Source of the DNA: Comamonadaceae bacterium
GTDB lineage: Bacteria; Pseudomonadota; Gammaproteobacteria; Burkholderiales; Burkholderiaceae_C
Direction of reading: 5' to 3'
Assembly: GCA_947450645.1 (NCBI GenBank)
Contig: CANFWH010000003.1
Location: 85,217 to 149,216 of the forward strand
DNA length: 64,000 bases
Shown: positions 56,510 to 64,000 of the stretch, piece by piece
Layout of the letters: each line of letters opens with the position of its first letter
Numbering within the stretch: the stretch's first letter is position 1
Program-made: the position numbers and the translations under genes
Notes under the pieces: generated by a model
The model's input: the letters and a program-made list of their open reading frames with translations, nothing else
Told to the model about the DNA's origin: nothing
Database searches by the model: none

Positions 56510-57484
56510 TTAATGATGATTTTCAAGATTTTGCGATTGTGCCAGCGTTGGCATGGCGGCTATCGCGCCGCGTCCCGTGACGGAAAGTGCCGCCGCCGCG
56601 TTGGCACTTGTTGCCGCTTCTGCAAGCAGCTCGCCTCTGGCTAACGCAGCCGCCAGAGCACCTGTGAATGTGTCACCCGCGCCAATGGTATCAACGACTT
56701 GCATCGCCCAGCCAGCAAGGGTTTGAGCGAGCTGTCCCTTTTGCCACAGCGCACATCCTTGGCTGCCCAGCGTAACGATCACTGCACCTGCGCCCTTATC
56801 CAACAAGGCCTGCGCGGCATCTTCAATCAATGCTTCAGCAGACATTCCTGCCAGCACGCGCACCTCTAGCTCATTAGGTGTCAGCACATCGCAAAGTGCA
56901 ATTAACCCATCAGGCAAAGCCACAGCGGGCGCTGGATTGAGGATGGTTTTGACATTCGCTGCACGAGCGATTTTGAACGCAGCCAGTGTTGCCGATTGCG
57001 GCACCTCGTTCGATGCCATCACTACCCTAGCTGCGCGAATTGCCTCGCAGGCCACATCCACATTGGCCTCGCCAAGAGCCGAACCTGCTCCCGTCGCCAC
57101 GGCGATGCTGTTGTCGCCATCATCAAACACCAAAATTTGTGCGACGCCGCTGCGCTCATTAGCAGCGACTGCTACGTGCTGGGTAGCGATTCCTTCCGTC
57201 GCCCAAAGCGCGAGCGCCATGCGGCCAAAATCATCGTCGCCAATGCGGGCGATGACGCCAACTTTTGCGCCTTGTCTGCTGGCTGCTACCGCGGCGTTAG
57301 AGCCTTTGCCACCTGGTTGAATCTCAAACGAGTGCGCCATGAGCGTCTCGCCCCGCGCGATGGGACGCGCCACGCGCGAGACTAGATCGGCATTCCAGCT
57401 GGCGATGCAAATGACATCGCTTGACAACGAATCGGCACTCGTAGAAGCCACGGTTGGTGTGGCTTGCAGGGCCGTTTTAGTCAT
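56510..57484 (-). CDS. Ribokinase-like (PfkB) sugar kinase
   Basis: PfkB-family kinase of 324 residues. Motif 1 is FEIQPGGKGSNAAVAASR (~50). Motif 2 DTIGAGDTFTGALAAAL holds the catalytic Asp and the anion hole. The N-terminus carries an extra ~20 Ala/Thr/Ser-rich residues before ICIASWNAD. The substrate may be ribose, a deoxysugar or 2-keto-3-deoxygluconate. It overlaps the end of the DapA-family gene by 8 nt and its stop is 10 nt before dctP. Confidence 0.88.
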   Translation of the reverse strand: MTKTALQATPTVASTSADSLSSDVICIASWNADLVSRVARPIARGETLMAHSFEIQPGGKGSNAAVAASRQGAKVGVIARIGDDDFGRMALALWATEGIATQHVAVAANERSGVAQILVFDDGDNSIAVATGAGSALGEANVDVACEAIRAARVVMASNEVPQSATLAAFKIARAANVKTILNPAPAVALPDGLIALCDVLTPNELEVRVLAGMSAEALIEDAAQALLDKGAGAVIVTLGSQGCALWQKGQLAQTLAGWAMQVVDTIGAGDTFTGALAAALARGELLAEAATSANAAAALSVTGRGAIAAMPTLAQSQNLENHH

Positions 57485-58406
57485 GGGAAGCATCTAGTGC
57501 AAAGGCCGTCATCAGGCCTTGCAAGCGTTCAAATTCGGCATCTGTTAATGCCACGAGCGGCGGACGCACGCGCCGCCAACCCGCATCCTTATTTTTGATC
57601 GCCATGATCGCCTTGAACGTCGCGGCCATGCCGAGCGTATTCAAGATGTCGATGAAGGCTTTGACTCGCGCGAGATCCTTCGCAGCGTCAGCTTTGTCGT
57701 AACCCTCGGCATCAAATTTTAAGGTTAAACGTTGCACCAAGCGCGGCATCATGTTGGCGACGCCACTGACGGCGCCATTGCTGCCCTGCTCTGCCATCAC
57801 GCGCAGTTGTGGTTCGTTACCCACCCACACTTGCATGCCGTTTGAGTTTTTTGCAAACGCCAGCGAACCCTCTAGGTTGCCGCTGCTATCTTTGATACCG
57901 ATAAACGTATTGGGATATTGCGCGGTCAGCACATCCACCGCCACCTGCGTGAGATTGACATAGGCCACTTGCGGCAAGTGATAGAGCACCATACGTGCCG
58001 TCGGCACTGCGTCCAATACATACCGATACGTATCAATCACGCCTTGATCGGAAATATTTTTTAAGAAGAACGGCGGCAGCATCAAGCAGCCATGCGCCCC
58101 GACTTCGGTGGCGTGCTTCGTCAATGCCACGGTATCGGGGAGTGCGGCGCAACTGGTCGAGACCAAGATGCGATTGGCGGGTACGCCTCGGGCAATCAAG
58201 CCGTCGATGGCTTGGATACGCTCGGCGACCGTAAACGAAGGCCCTTCGCCCGTTGTGCCAAATGGCGTCACGCCCTTGCAGCCCGCATCCAGTAAGGCTT
58301 TGGCGTGGGTCGCAAATGAGTCGATGTCGATGGAGAGATCAGCTTTGAGTGGTGTGAGTAGCGCAGGCCAAACGCCGCTGTGGGGAATGTGGTTAGGTGT
58401 ATTCAT
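57477..58406 (-). CDS. DapA-family class I aldolase/dehydratase
   Basis: TIM-barrel Schiff-base lyase of 309 residues. The phosphate/carboxylate loop is VTPFGTTGEGPSF (~45), the Tyr lies in LYHLPQVAYVN (~138), and the Schiff-base Lys in FIGIKDSSGNLEG (~167). It is more likely a sugar-acid lyase (KDG aldolase, dehydratase or similar) than lysine-pathway DapA, because it heads a TRAP-kinase operon. The ATG at 58406 matches the usual start; further upstream is opposing pseudouridine synthase DNA. Confidence 0.85.
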   Translation of the reverse strand: MNTPNHIPHSGVWPALLTPLKADLSIDIDSFATHAKALLDAGCKGVTPFGTTGEGPSFTVAERIQAIDGLIARGVPANRILVSTSCAALPDTVALTKHATEVGAHGCLMLPPFFLKNISDQGVIDTYRYVLDAVPTARMVLYHLPQVAYVNLTQVAVDVLTAQYPNTFIGIKDSSGNLEGSLAFAKNSNGMQVWVGNEPQLRVMAEQGSNGAVSGVANMMPRLVQRLTLKFDAEGYDKADAAKDLARVKAFIDILNTLGMAATFKAIMAIKNKDAGWRRVRPPLVALTDAEFERLQGLMTAFALDASHD

Positions 58407-58422
58407 ACCTAGAATCATACCT

Positions 58423-59217
58423 ATGACTCGTCCAATGCAACTCCAAGAAATACTCTTCAACCAAGGTTTCGGTACACGCCGTGTGTGCGCAGGCCTTATC
58501 CAGAAAGGGCTGGTGAGCATCAAGCCTCGGGAAGCCTTAGCTGATATGGCTTTCAGCGTTGTGAGCGAATCAGATTTAGAACTTGCCCCCGAAGGCTTGC
58601 AGTTCAAAGTCAGCGGCGTACCTGGCCTGCCCGATTTGGTGTGGCCTTACGCAGAGCGCGCCTACATCGTCTTCCACAAACCCACAGGGCACGAGTGCTC
58701 GCACAAAGCGAGCCACTGGCCGACGATTTATAGCTTGCTGCCAAGTCCGCTTCGGCTGCGTCCGCAAAAGTCCGCCATCCAAGGCGTGCAGGCGATTGGT
58801 CGCTTAGACCAAGACACAACGGGACTTTTAATTTTGACCGATGACGGCGCATTGATTCACAAACTCAGCTCACCCAAGCACCACGCGCCCAAGGTGTACG
58901 AGGTGACGACGAAGCATTCGATTGATGCCAAACAAATCACGCGATTGTTAGAAGGTGTGGTGTTGGACGATTCGCCCAAACCCGTGCTAGCTGCCGCTTG
59001 CGAACCAGTGGGTGAATTAGGCGTTACGACGCATTTACGATTGACGCTGACCGAGGGAAAGTATCACCAAGTCAAACGCATGATTGCGGCGGTGGGGAAT
59101 CGCGTTGAAGGCTTGCACCGCTCGCAAATGGGGGCTTTTAAGCTACCCGATGATTTGCCCGCTGGCGCTTGGCGGTGGCTTAAGCCGCTGGAGTTGGCTC
59201 AGTTGTCGGCTCAGTAG
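58423..59217 (+). CDS. RsuA/RluB-family pseudouridine synthase
   Basis: 16S/23S rRNA pseudouridine synthase family, 264 residues. An S4-like start (LQEILFNQGFGTRRVCAGLI) is followed by the catalytic GRLDQDTTGLLILTDDG (Asp is the nucleophile; ~129-145). C-terminal motif YHQVKRMIAAVGN is conserved. RsuA (16S position 516) is the best match; the target is not proven from sequence. The ATG at 58423 is divergent from the DapA gene (16-nt gap). The last 38 nt overlap the opposing small gene. Confidence 0.85.
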   Translation: MTRPMQLQEILFNQGFGTRRVCAGLIQKGLVSIKPREALADMAFSVVSESDLELAPEGLQFKVSGVPGLPDLVWPYAERAYIVFHKPTGHECSHKASHWPTIYSLLPSPLRLRPQKSAIQGVQAIGRLDQDTTGLLILTDDGALIHKLSSPKHHAPKVYEVTTKHSIDAKQITRLLEGVVLDDSPKPVLAAACEPVGELGVTTHLRLTLTEGKYHQVKRMIAAVGNRVEGLHRSQMGAFKLPDDLPAGAWRWLKPLELAQLSAQ

Positions 59218-59365
59218 TTGATTCTGCGGCGGACTCATTCGCCTCGTCCTCAGCATCATCGCTCACCACTTCGCCGCGCAGCTTGGCCTGCTTCTTTTCT
59301 TCTTTTTTAGCTTTTTTAGCTAGGTCTTTTTGGCGTTTGATAAACGAATAGTTTGGGGTTGCCAT
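59180..59365 (-). CDS. Small conserved charged protein
   Basis: A 61-residue protein: MATPNYSFIKRQKDLAKKAKKEEKK-type N-terminus (Lys-rich helix, ~residues 8-30) and an acidic, Thr/Glu/Ser-rich tail (residues ~36-61). I recognise the N-terminus as shared by small hypothetical proteins of betaproteobacteria. A predicted coiled or helical basic segment could bind RNA, but no function is known. It starts 22 nt from the tRNA-Leu 3' end and its tail overlaps the opposing pseudouridine synthase gene. Confidence 0.65.
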   Translation of the reverse strand: MATPNYSFIKRQKDLAKKAKKEEKKQAKLRGEVVSDDAEDEANESAAESTTEPTTEPTPAA

Positions 59366-59387
59366 AGACGGAGCCTTTGAATGTGAA

Positions 59388-59472
59388 TGGTGCCTCGGGA
59401 CGGAATCGAACCGTCACACCTTTCGGTACCGGATTTTGAGTCCGGCGCGTCTACCAATTCCACCACCGAGGC
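59388..59472 (-). tRNA. tRNA-Leu (anticodon CAA, reads UUG)
   Basis: Read on the minus strand, the acceptor GCCTCGG (59472-59466) pairs with CCGAGGC near the 3' end, followed by A and encoded CCA (59390-59388). D-loop AATTGGTAGACGCG, anticodon stem CCGGA/TCCGG with loop CTCAAAA (anticodon CAA), a long variable arm TACCGAAAGGTGTG, and T-loop GGTTCGATTCC. All arms pair. Confidence 0.95.
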
Positions 59473-59510
59473 ACGCGAGGCAGCAATTATATCTGACTAC
59501 ACTATTGCTT

Positions 59511-60434
59511 ATGAATAAGCCGTTTGAAAATCACACTTACCCGACCATCGCAGACACCATTGGCAACACGCCATTAATTGCGTTACAACGCTTGCAAACC
59601 ACGCAGAATAAGGCCCTGGGCAATGTCATTCTTGCAAAAATGGAAGGCAACAACCCTGCGGGCTCAGTCAAAGACAGACCCGCCATGTCGATGATTGTTC
59701 GAGCTGAAGAACGCGGCGATATCAAGGTTGGCGACGTGTTGATTGAGGCCACATCAGGCAACACGGGCATTGCGCTGGCGATGGCCGCTGCGATTAAGGG
59801 CTACAAGATGATCCTCATCATGCCCGAGGACGCCAGCGTAGAGCGCGTGCAGACCATGAAAGCCTTTGGCTCTGAGGTCATCCTCACGCCCAAAGCCGTA
59901 GGCATGGAAGGTGCGCGTGACTTAGCCGACAAGATGGTGGCCGAGGGCAAAGGGCTCATCCTCGATCAATTTGCGAACAAGGACAACCCGCGCATTCACT
60001 TTGAAACCACGGGTCCTGAGCTTTGGGAGCAAACAGGCGGGCGCATTACGCACTTTGTCAGCGCCATGGGAACCACGGGCACGATTACGGGGGTGTCGCA
60101 ATTTTTGAAATCGAAGAATCCTGCTATCAAAATCATTGGTGCGCAGCCGACAGAAGGCTCAAAAATTCCGGGCATTCGCAAATGGCCAACTGAATATCTA
60201 CCCAAAATTTACGACCCAACCAACGTGGATGAACTTGTCTATGTGACCCAAGCGGACGCCGAAGATATGTGCCGCCGCATGGCACGCGAGGAAGGCATTT
60301 TTGCGGGCGTGTCGGCGGCAGGCGCACTATGGGTCGCGCAGCAAATTGCCGCAAAGGTAGAGAACGCCACCATCGTGTTTGTAGTGTGTGACCGAGGCGA
60401 TCGCTACTTATCGACGGGCGTGTTCCCTGCTTGA
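59511..60434 (+). CDS. cysM: Cysteine synthase B (O-acetylserine sulfhydrylase)
   Basis: PLP enzyme of 307 residues making cysteine from O-acetylserine (or O-phosphoserine) and sulfide or thiosulfate. The PLP Lys lies in NPAGSVKDRPA (~42-52), the phosphate loop is EATSGNTGIALA (~70), and GTTGTITGVSQFL lies near 180. The CysM-type C-terminus GDRYLSTG is conserved. ATG at 59511 lies 38 nt after the tRNA. Confidence 0.93.
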   Translation: MNKPFENHTYPTIADTIGNTPLIALQRLQTTQNKALGNVILAKMEGNNPAGSVKDRPAMSMIVRAEERGDIKVGDVLIEATSGNTGIALAMAAAIKGYKMILIMPEDASVERVQTMKAFGSEVILTPKAVGMEGARDLADKMVAEGKGLILDQFANKDNPRIHFETTGPELWEQTGGRITHFVSAMGTTGTITGVSQFLKSKNPAIKIIGAQPTEGSKIPGIRKWPTEYLPKIYDPTNVDELVYVTQADAEDMCRRMAREEGIFAGVSAAGALWVAQQIAAKVENATIVFVVCDRGDRYLSTGVFPA

Positions 60435-60448
60435 ATGAATCCTATCTG

Positions 60449-61219
60449 ATGGACGGCATCGAGCACGTTTGGATTCACCCTGAGCGAATAAATCGTCCGC
60501 TCGTCGTCTTTCTGCACGAAGGTCTAGGCTCAGTCGCGTTATGGCGTGATTTCCCCAAGCGGTTTTGTGATGCGATGAATGTGCGTGGCCTCGTCTTTTC
60601 GCGCAAGGGCTACGGGCAATCAACGGCTAGAGAGCCACATGAGCATTGGCCTGCGGACTTTATGCACAGCCAAGCGATTGATTTTTTGCCCAATTTTTTC
60701 GAGTCCCTTGGCATCAACACCCTACGCGACCCACCCATATTACTGGGACACAGCGACGGCGCGACGATTGCGCTGATTTACGCAGCGACTTACCCCAAGC
60801 GCATCCGCAGCTTGATGGCGCTAGCGCCGCACATCATGATTGAAAATGTCACGATTGAGGCTATCCGTCAAGGCAAAGTGGCGTATGAAACTCCTAGCAC
60901 GCAGCTCAAAGCCAAGCTTTCCCGCTATCACGCAGATGTGGATTCGGCTTTTTACGGCTGGTGCGATGTGTGGCTCTCTAAAGCCTTCCAAAGCTTTGAT
61001 ATTCGGGCGCTGCTGCCAAGCATCACCTGCCCAGCTTTTGCTGTGCAAGGCGAGAACGATGTTTACGGCACGATGGCGCAAATCGACGGAATCGCGCAGC
61101 TAGCGCCGCAAACGCAGCTTTTAAAGCTTGCCAATTGTGGGCACTCGCCTCATATCGACCAGCCAGACGCTTTACTCGCGGGCTGCACGGCGTGGGCGGA
61201 CGCGCGTGGTGGGCTATAA
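60449..61219 (+). CDS. Alpha/beta-hydrolase fold protein
   Basis: An alpha/beta hydrolase of 256 residues (262 from a TTG at 60431 that overlaps the cysM stop). The oxyanion region is VFLHEGLGSVALWRDF (~20-35); the nucleophile elbow is GHSDGA (Ser ~95); the Asp is in GENDVYG and the His in CGHSPHID near the C-terminus. The full triad is present, so an active esterase, lyase or haloperoxidase is expected, with unknown substrate. It sits 14 nt downstream of cysM. Confidence 0.82.
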   Translation: MDGIEHVWIHPERINRPLVVFLHEGLGSVALWRDFPKRFCDAMNVRGLVFSRKGYGQSTAREPHEHWPADFMHSQAIDFLPNFFESLGINTLRDPPILLGHSDGATIALIYAATYPKRIRSLMALAPHIMIENVTIEAIRQGKVAYETPSTQLKAKLSRYHADVDSAFYGWCDVWLSKAFQSFDIRALLPSITCPAFAVQGENDVYGTMAQIDGIAQLAPQTQLLKLANCGHSPHIDQPDALLAGCTAWADARGGL

Positions 61220-61220
61220 T
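61215..61220 (+). promoter_or_regulatory. Candidate -10 box for rpsU
   Basis: A perfect TATAAT lies at the very end of the hydrolase gene, 116 nt before the rpsU ATG. No convincing -35 is seen at 17 bp; a leader of about 110 nt with short A- and T-runs would follow. Confidence 0.45.
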
Positions 61221-61336
61221 GCTCGGCTGACCTTGAATTAATTGAATCGATTGCCGTGCCGCGCTAGTATCCCGCGCACCAATCCACCAAAAAAAGTTTT
61301 ACCCCCCGTTTTTGATTTCATTTTTAGATTTTTCAC

Positions 61337-61549
61337 ATGACCACTATTCGCCTTAAAGATAACGAACCGTTCGATGTAGCTCTGCGCCGCTTCAAGCGCA
61401 CGATTGAAAAACTCGGCCTGCTGAACGACCTGCGTGCACGCGAGTTCTACGAGAAGCCAACAACAGAGCGCAAGCGCAAGAAGTCTGCTGCTGTCAAGCG
61501 CAACTACAAACGTATCCGCGCAATGCAATTGCCTAAGAAGCTGTACTAA
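61337..61549 (+). CDS. rpsU: 30S ribosomal protein S21
   Basis: Small basic ribosomal protein, 70 residues. The N-terminus [20 protein letters not shown] and the basic [17 protein letters not shown] stretch are standard (here shown in short parts). No clear Shine-Dalgarno precedes the ATG; the upstream bases are T-rich. It is followed by a strong terminator and then yqeY. Confidence 0.95.
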   Translation: MTTIRLKDNEPFDVALRRFKRTIEKLGLLNDLRAREFYEKPTTERKRKKSAAVKRNYKRIRAMQLPKKLY

Positions 61550-61569
61550 GCCCTAAAAAGCTTCGTGCC

Positions 61570-61604
61570 AAAAGCTCGCTAGGTTTTGCCTTGCGAGCTT
61601 TTTT
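61570..61604 (+). terminator. Intrinsic terminator after rpsU
   Basis: Arms AAAAGCTCGC (61570-61579) and GCGAGCTTTT (61593-61602), with an inner AGG/CCT extension around a T-T mismatch and a TTTTG loop, followed by more T. Located 20 nt after the rpsU stop, it can separate rpsU from yqeY. Confidence 0.9.
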
Positions 61605-61649
61605 AATTTTCAAATCACACAATTACTATCGTATTTTTAGGAGCCACAC

Positions 61650-62111
61650 ATGAGCGCACTCAAAGACCAAATCACCAACGACATGAAAGATGCCATGCGC
61701 GCCAAAGACACACAGCGCTTGGGCACAATCCGCCTGCTGCTAGCCGCGTGCAAACAAAAAGAAGTGGACGAGCGCGTGGTGCTGGACGACGTGATGGTCA
61801 TCGCCATCGTGGACAAACTGGTCAAGCAGCGCAAAGACTCCATCACCGCGTTCGAGTCCGCCGCGCGCCAAGATTTAGCCGATATCGAAAAGGCCGAGCT
61901 AGTCGTGTTGCAAGGCTATTTGCCAGCGCGTCTGTCTGCGGATGAAGTGGCAGCTGAAGTCGCGGCTATCGTCGCGGCATTAACCGCAGAGCTAGGCCAC
62001 AAACCCGTTCAATCCGAAATGGGCAAAGTCATGGGCGCAGCCAAAGCCAAGTTGGCGGGCAAGGCAGATATGGGACAGGTGTCGGCGGCGATTAAAGCGG
62101 CGTTGGCGTAA
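61650..62111 (+). CDS. yqeY: GatB/YqeY domain protein
   Basis: YqeY-family protein of 153 residues with the GatB tail-like domain; start MSALKDQITNDMKDAMRAKD and LGTIRLLLAACKQKEVDERV are canonical. Such proteins resemble the tRNA-binding tail of GatB, but their role is not settled. TAGGAG is upstream of the ATG. In many proteobacteria rpsU and yqeY lead into dnaG; here dnaG does not follow. Confidence 0.9.
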   Translation: MSALKDQITNDMKDAMRAKDTQRLGTIRLLLAACKQKEVDERVVLDDVMVIAIVDKLVKQRKDSITAFESAARQDLADIEKAELVVLQGYLPARLSADEVAAEVAAIVAALTAELGHKPVQSEMGKVMGAAKAKLAGKADMGQVSAAIKAALA

Positions 62112-62203
62112 GCCTTATTCCATAAGCTTTGGTGAGAAGATTTTTCTCTAAAATTTTATACTTGAACTCTAAAGCCGTCGGAATCTAAGACCTGCGATTA
62201 GAT

Positions 62204-63301
62204 CTAGTAATAGTCGACACGATCAATAAGTTCACGCCCGCGCCATTTTGTATTTGGCTCATCAAGATAAGCGGAACCATATGTCTCGTACGCTTCGAAG
62301 TTGAGAGATACATCTTCTTGTAAAAACGCACTTAATTTCACGATTGACTTTGGAAATTCCTTCCAATGTCGTGAATCGAGCCCATCCGCTGGCACATTAG
62401 TTAATAGGTTCTCGTATCGCTCCAGTGGTGTAGGATGTGATTTAGGAAGCCACGAGACTTGGGGGAATATCGTATCAGTGACGGCACGGTAAAGCTCTAG
62501 GCATCCTAAAAAAAGCAGTGCTGCTTTCAGTAACTCAATTCGCTCTCGGTTTGAATACTTAGGCAAAAGGATTGCCTGAACGTCAGCATCAAATTCATTC
62601 TGCTGTGATGTGTTGTATACCTTGGTCAGTTTGTAGTCGCAATCTGAATTAGATAACGCATAAAAAATGGGCTGCTCACTTAAATTGGAATTGGATAAAT
62701 GTCCCAAAATGTTATGCGAAAACTCGTGTCCCGCAATAAATTTCAGCTGCAAAGAAATGGGAGCGTGTATTGCTGTTGTAATTTTTGGCGGAACTAGACC
62801 ACGCGGGTCCATATAAAAATCCAACGCTTCTTTTCTCAGCATTACCCGAATTGCAATACGAAGCGAGTTGACCCGAATACGCATTGGCACTTCCTGTCTA
62901 AACTCTAAAACTGCTAGATGCGCAAACTGCAAGAAAAACTGGAGTGACTCGCTGATTGTGGTGACTTTGCCATAAGGAGTCCAGCAAATCATGCCGTTTG
63001 GATCATCAGAAAATATATCCCCATAAGTGATTGCATCACATGCAGAACGTGCATCCTTGGGTAATTTGTCCAATACTGCTCGGTAATGCGCGTTATTAAA
63101 CGCCCCTTCTAACGACCAATTTTTCCCACCTCTTAACGCCTTGTTTCGATACACCCTAAAAAGGCGCATATGGTCAACAATTGTCTCCGCACGCATCTTC
63201 AACAAATAATCGTTAGCGTTCTTTAAGCTGAAGATGCGTTCTATCTCATCTGCGTTACAGACTGGATGGAAAAATAATTTTTGCTGGTCAATCTCGTCCA
63301 T
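62204..63301 (-). CDS. Unrecognised soluble HEXXH metalloprotease-like protein
   Basis: A 365-residue protein (ATG at 63301; a GTG at 63310 is also in frame). It has a zinc motif HEFSHNILGH (~residues 193-202) and a downstream NEFDADVQA (~235) in which Glu could be the third ligand, then a distal SHPTPLERYENLL, reminiscent of M48-type proteases. Unlike M48 it has no membrane spans or signal peptide, so it looks cytoplasmic. The gene is visibly more AT-rich than its neighbours, stands alone on the minus strand between yqeY and purH, and has no operon partner. I cannot name its family with confidence; a distant relation to phage-exclusion (Lit/U49-like) peptidases is only a guess. Confidence 0.65.
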   Translation of the reverse strand: MDEIDQQKLFFHPVCNADEIERIFSLKNANDYLLKMRAETIVDHMRLFRVYRNKALRGGKNWSLEGAFNNAHYRAVLDKLPKDARSACDAITYGDIFSDDPNGMICWTPYGKVTTISESLQFFLQFAHLAVLEFRQEVPMRIRVNSLRIAIRVMLRKEALDFYMDPRGLVPPKITTAIHAPISLQLKFIAGHEFSHNILGHLSNSNLSEQPIFYALSNSDCDYKLTKVYNTSQQNEFDADVQAILLPKYSNRERIELLKAALLFLGCLELYRAVTDTIFPQVSWLPKSHPTPLERYENLLTNVPADGLDSRHWKEFPKSIVKLSAFLQEDVSLNFEAYETYGSAYLDEPNTKWRGRELIDRVDYY

Positions 63302-63387
63302 GAGCCGCACATAAAAATAGCCTCATTTCCGTCATGCAACACGTTGATATGCCGCTAAACATAAACAAGATGTCAATCATTTGAAAA

Positions 63388-64000
63388 TCAATGCCTAAAG
63401 TGCCTAACACCCGTAAACACCATCGCCACGCCGCGCTCGTTGGCTGCTGCTATCACTTCGTCGTCGCGAACGCTGCCGCCGGGTTGAATCACGCAGCTTG
63501 CGCCTGCGTCTACCACCACATCTAGGCCATCGCGGAAGGGAAAAAATGCGTCGCTGGCTACCACCGAGTCCAAGAGCACTAGGCCCGCGTTTTCGGCCTT
63601 GATGCTGGCAATTTTTGCCGAGTCGATTCTCGACATTTGCCCTGCGCCTACGCCTAGCGTCATGCCGTCTTTGCAATAAACGATGGCGTTGGATTTGACG
63701 TATTTGGCAACGCTCCACGCAAACAACAAATCTTGCAATTGCTGAGGCGTTGGCTGCTTGGTCGTGACGACTTTGAGGTCAGCTAACGTGAGCTCGTGGT
63801 TATCCGCGCTTTGCATGAGTAGCCCTGAGCCCACACGCTTGACGTCACGCGCGTTGCGCCCATTTGCCCACGCCGTATTTCCACCTTCAGGCAGAGCAAT
63901 CTTGAGCGCACGCACATTCACTTTCTTTTTGAGCAATTCCAAAGCTTCAGGCGAAAAGTCGGGCGCAATCAGCACCTCGACAAATAGCTTGGTGACCGCC
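63388..64000 (-). CDS. purH: Bifunctional AICAR formyltransferase/IMP cyclohydrolase (partial, C-terminal part)
   Basis: The last ~204 codons of PurH, reading off the right edge. Catalyses the last two steps of IMP synthesis. Diagnostic segments: [14 protein letters not shown] at the edge, [35 protein letters not shown] and the final [10 protein letters not shown], all from the formyltransferase domain. The N-terminal IMP cyclohydrolase domain is outside the window. Confidence 0.95.
   Translation of the reverse strand, partial: AVTKLFVEVLIAPDFSPEALELLKKKVNVRALKIALPEGGNTAWANGRNARDVKRVGSGLLMQSADNHELTLADLKVVTTKQPTPQQLQDLLFAWSVAKYVKSNAIVYCKDGMTLGVGAGQMSRIDSAKIASIKAENAGLVLLDSVVASDAFFPFRDGLDVVVDAGASCVIQPGGSVRDDEVIAAANERGVAMVFTGVRHFRH

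Noticed and set aside
59388..59472. tRNA gene as an integration site
   Set aside because: I found no integrase gene and no repeat of the tRNA 3' end in nearby sequence.
1..64000. CRISPR arrays, insertion sequences and rRNA genes
   Set aside because: No regularly spaced repeats, transposase genes with terminal repeats, or rRNA-like sequence were seen.

Overview
The window looks like a piece of a betaproteobacterial (Burkholderiales-type) chromosome. The grounds are the gene content and style: three periplasmic Bug/TctC-type binding proteins, fused LivM-LivG transporter subunits, a RhlE helicase, a beta-type TrpRS with the Cys-rich GCxxCK segment, and a wealth of aromatic and organic-acid catabolism genes. 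Base composition is moderate (roughly half G+C by eye). Genes are very tightly packed: no gene-free stretch reaches 300 bases, and many neighbours overlap by 4 to 8 nt (ATGA-type coupling). I see no insertion sequence, prophage, CRISPR array, rRNA or replication origin. One tRNA (Leu, anticodon CAA) is present.

Region 1 (1-24.6 kb) is mostly housekeeping. On the minus strand there is one long run: a Bug protein, xerD, miaB, a PHP-domain phosphoesterase, an M50 site-2 protease homologue, trpS and the start of PBP1A (cut by the window edge). Then come a SpeE-like methyltransferase-fold protein, two tandem paralogous exported proteins with a Cds6/NTF2-like C-terminus, tatD, lolD and lolC, a conserved gene coupled to recJ, an outer-membrane-like protein, rhlE, a YpfJ-type zinc metallopeptidase, dcd, and a first branched-chain amino-acid-type ABC system (livK, livH, livM-livG fusion, livF).

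Region 2 (24.7-36.0 kb) is a nine-gene minus-strand block: crotonase, feruloyl-CoA synthetase-like ligase, a second Liv system (K, H, M-G fusion, F), a Bug protein, a tannase/feruloyl-esterase-family lipoprotein and a flavin reductase. It faces a divergent MarR regulator. The intergenic DNA carries two copies of one 21-bp site (ATTAGT-N5-TAATCAAAT). I read this as an aromatic-ester or hydroxycinnamate hydrolysis, uptake and CoA-activation unit.

Region 3 (36.0-46.0 kb) is centred on a GntR regulator. To its left, on minus, are an intradiol ring-cleavage dioxygenase, a PanE-like reductase and an FAD-linked oxidase. To its right, on plus, are gntR, a fumarylacetoacetase homologue, a nitrate/taurine-type ABC importer and a metal-dependent cyclase. 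The combination suggests a ring-cleavage route for an aromatic compound whose identity the sequence does not reveal.

Region 4 (46.0-58.4 kb) holds ohr/ohrR (organic peroxide defence), a cold-shock protein, a VOC protein with an acyl-CoA dehydrogenase, a LysR regulator divergent from a 3-hydroxybenzoate-4-monooxygenase-like flavoprotein with a Bug protein and an amidohydrolase, and a TRAP transporter operon with a sugar kinase and a DapA-family lyase.

Region 5 (58.4-64.0 kb) returns to housekeeping: an RsuA-family pseudouridine synthase, a small basic/acidic protein, tRNA-Leu, cysM, an alpha/beta hydrolase, rpsU, yqeY and the end of purH. Between yqeY and purH sits an AT-richer gene for an unrecognised soluble HEXXH metalloprotease, the best candidate here for something undescribed.
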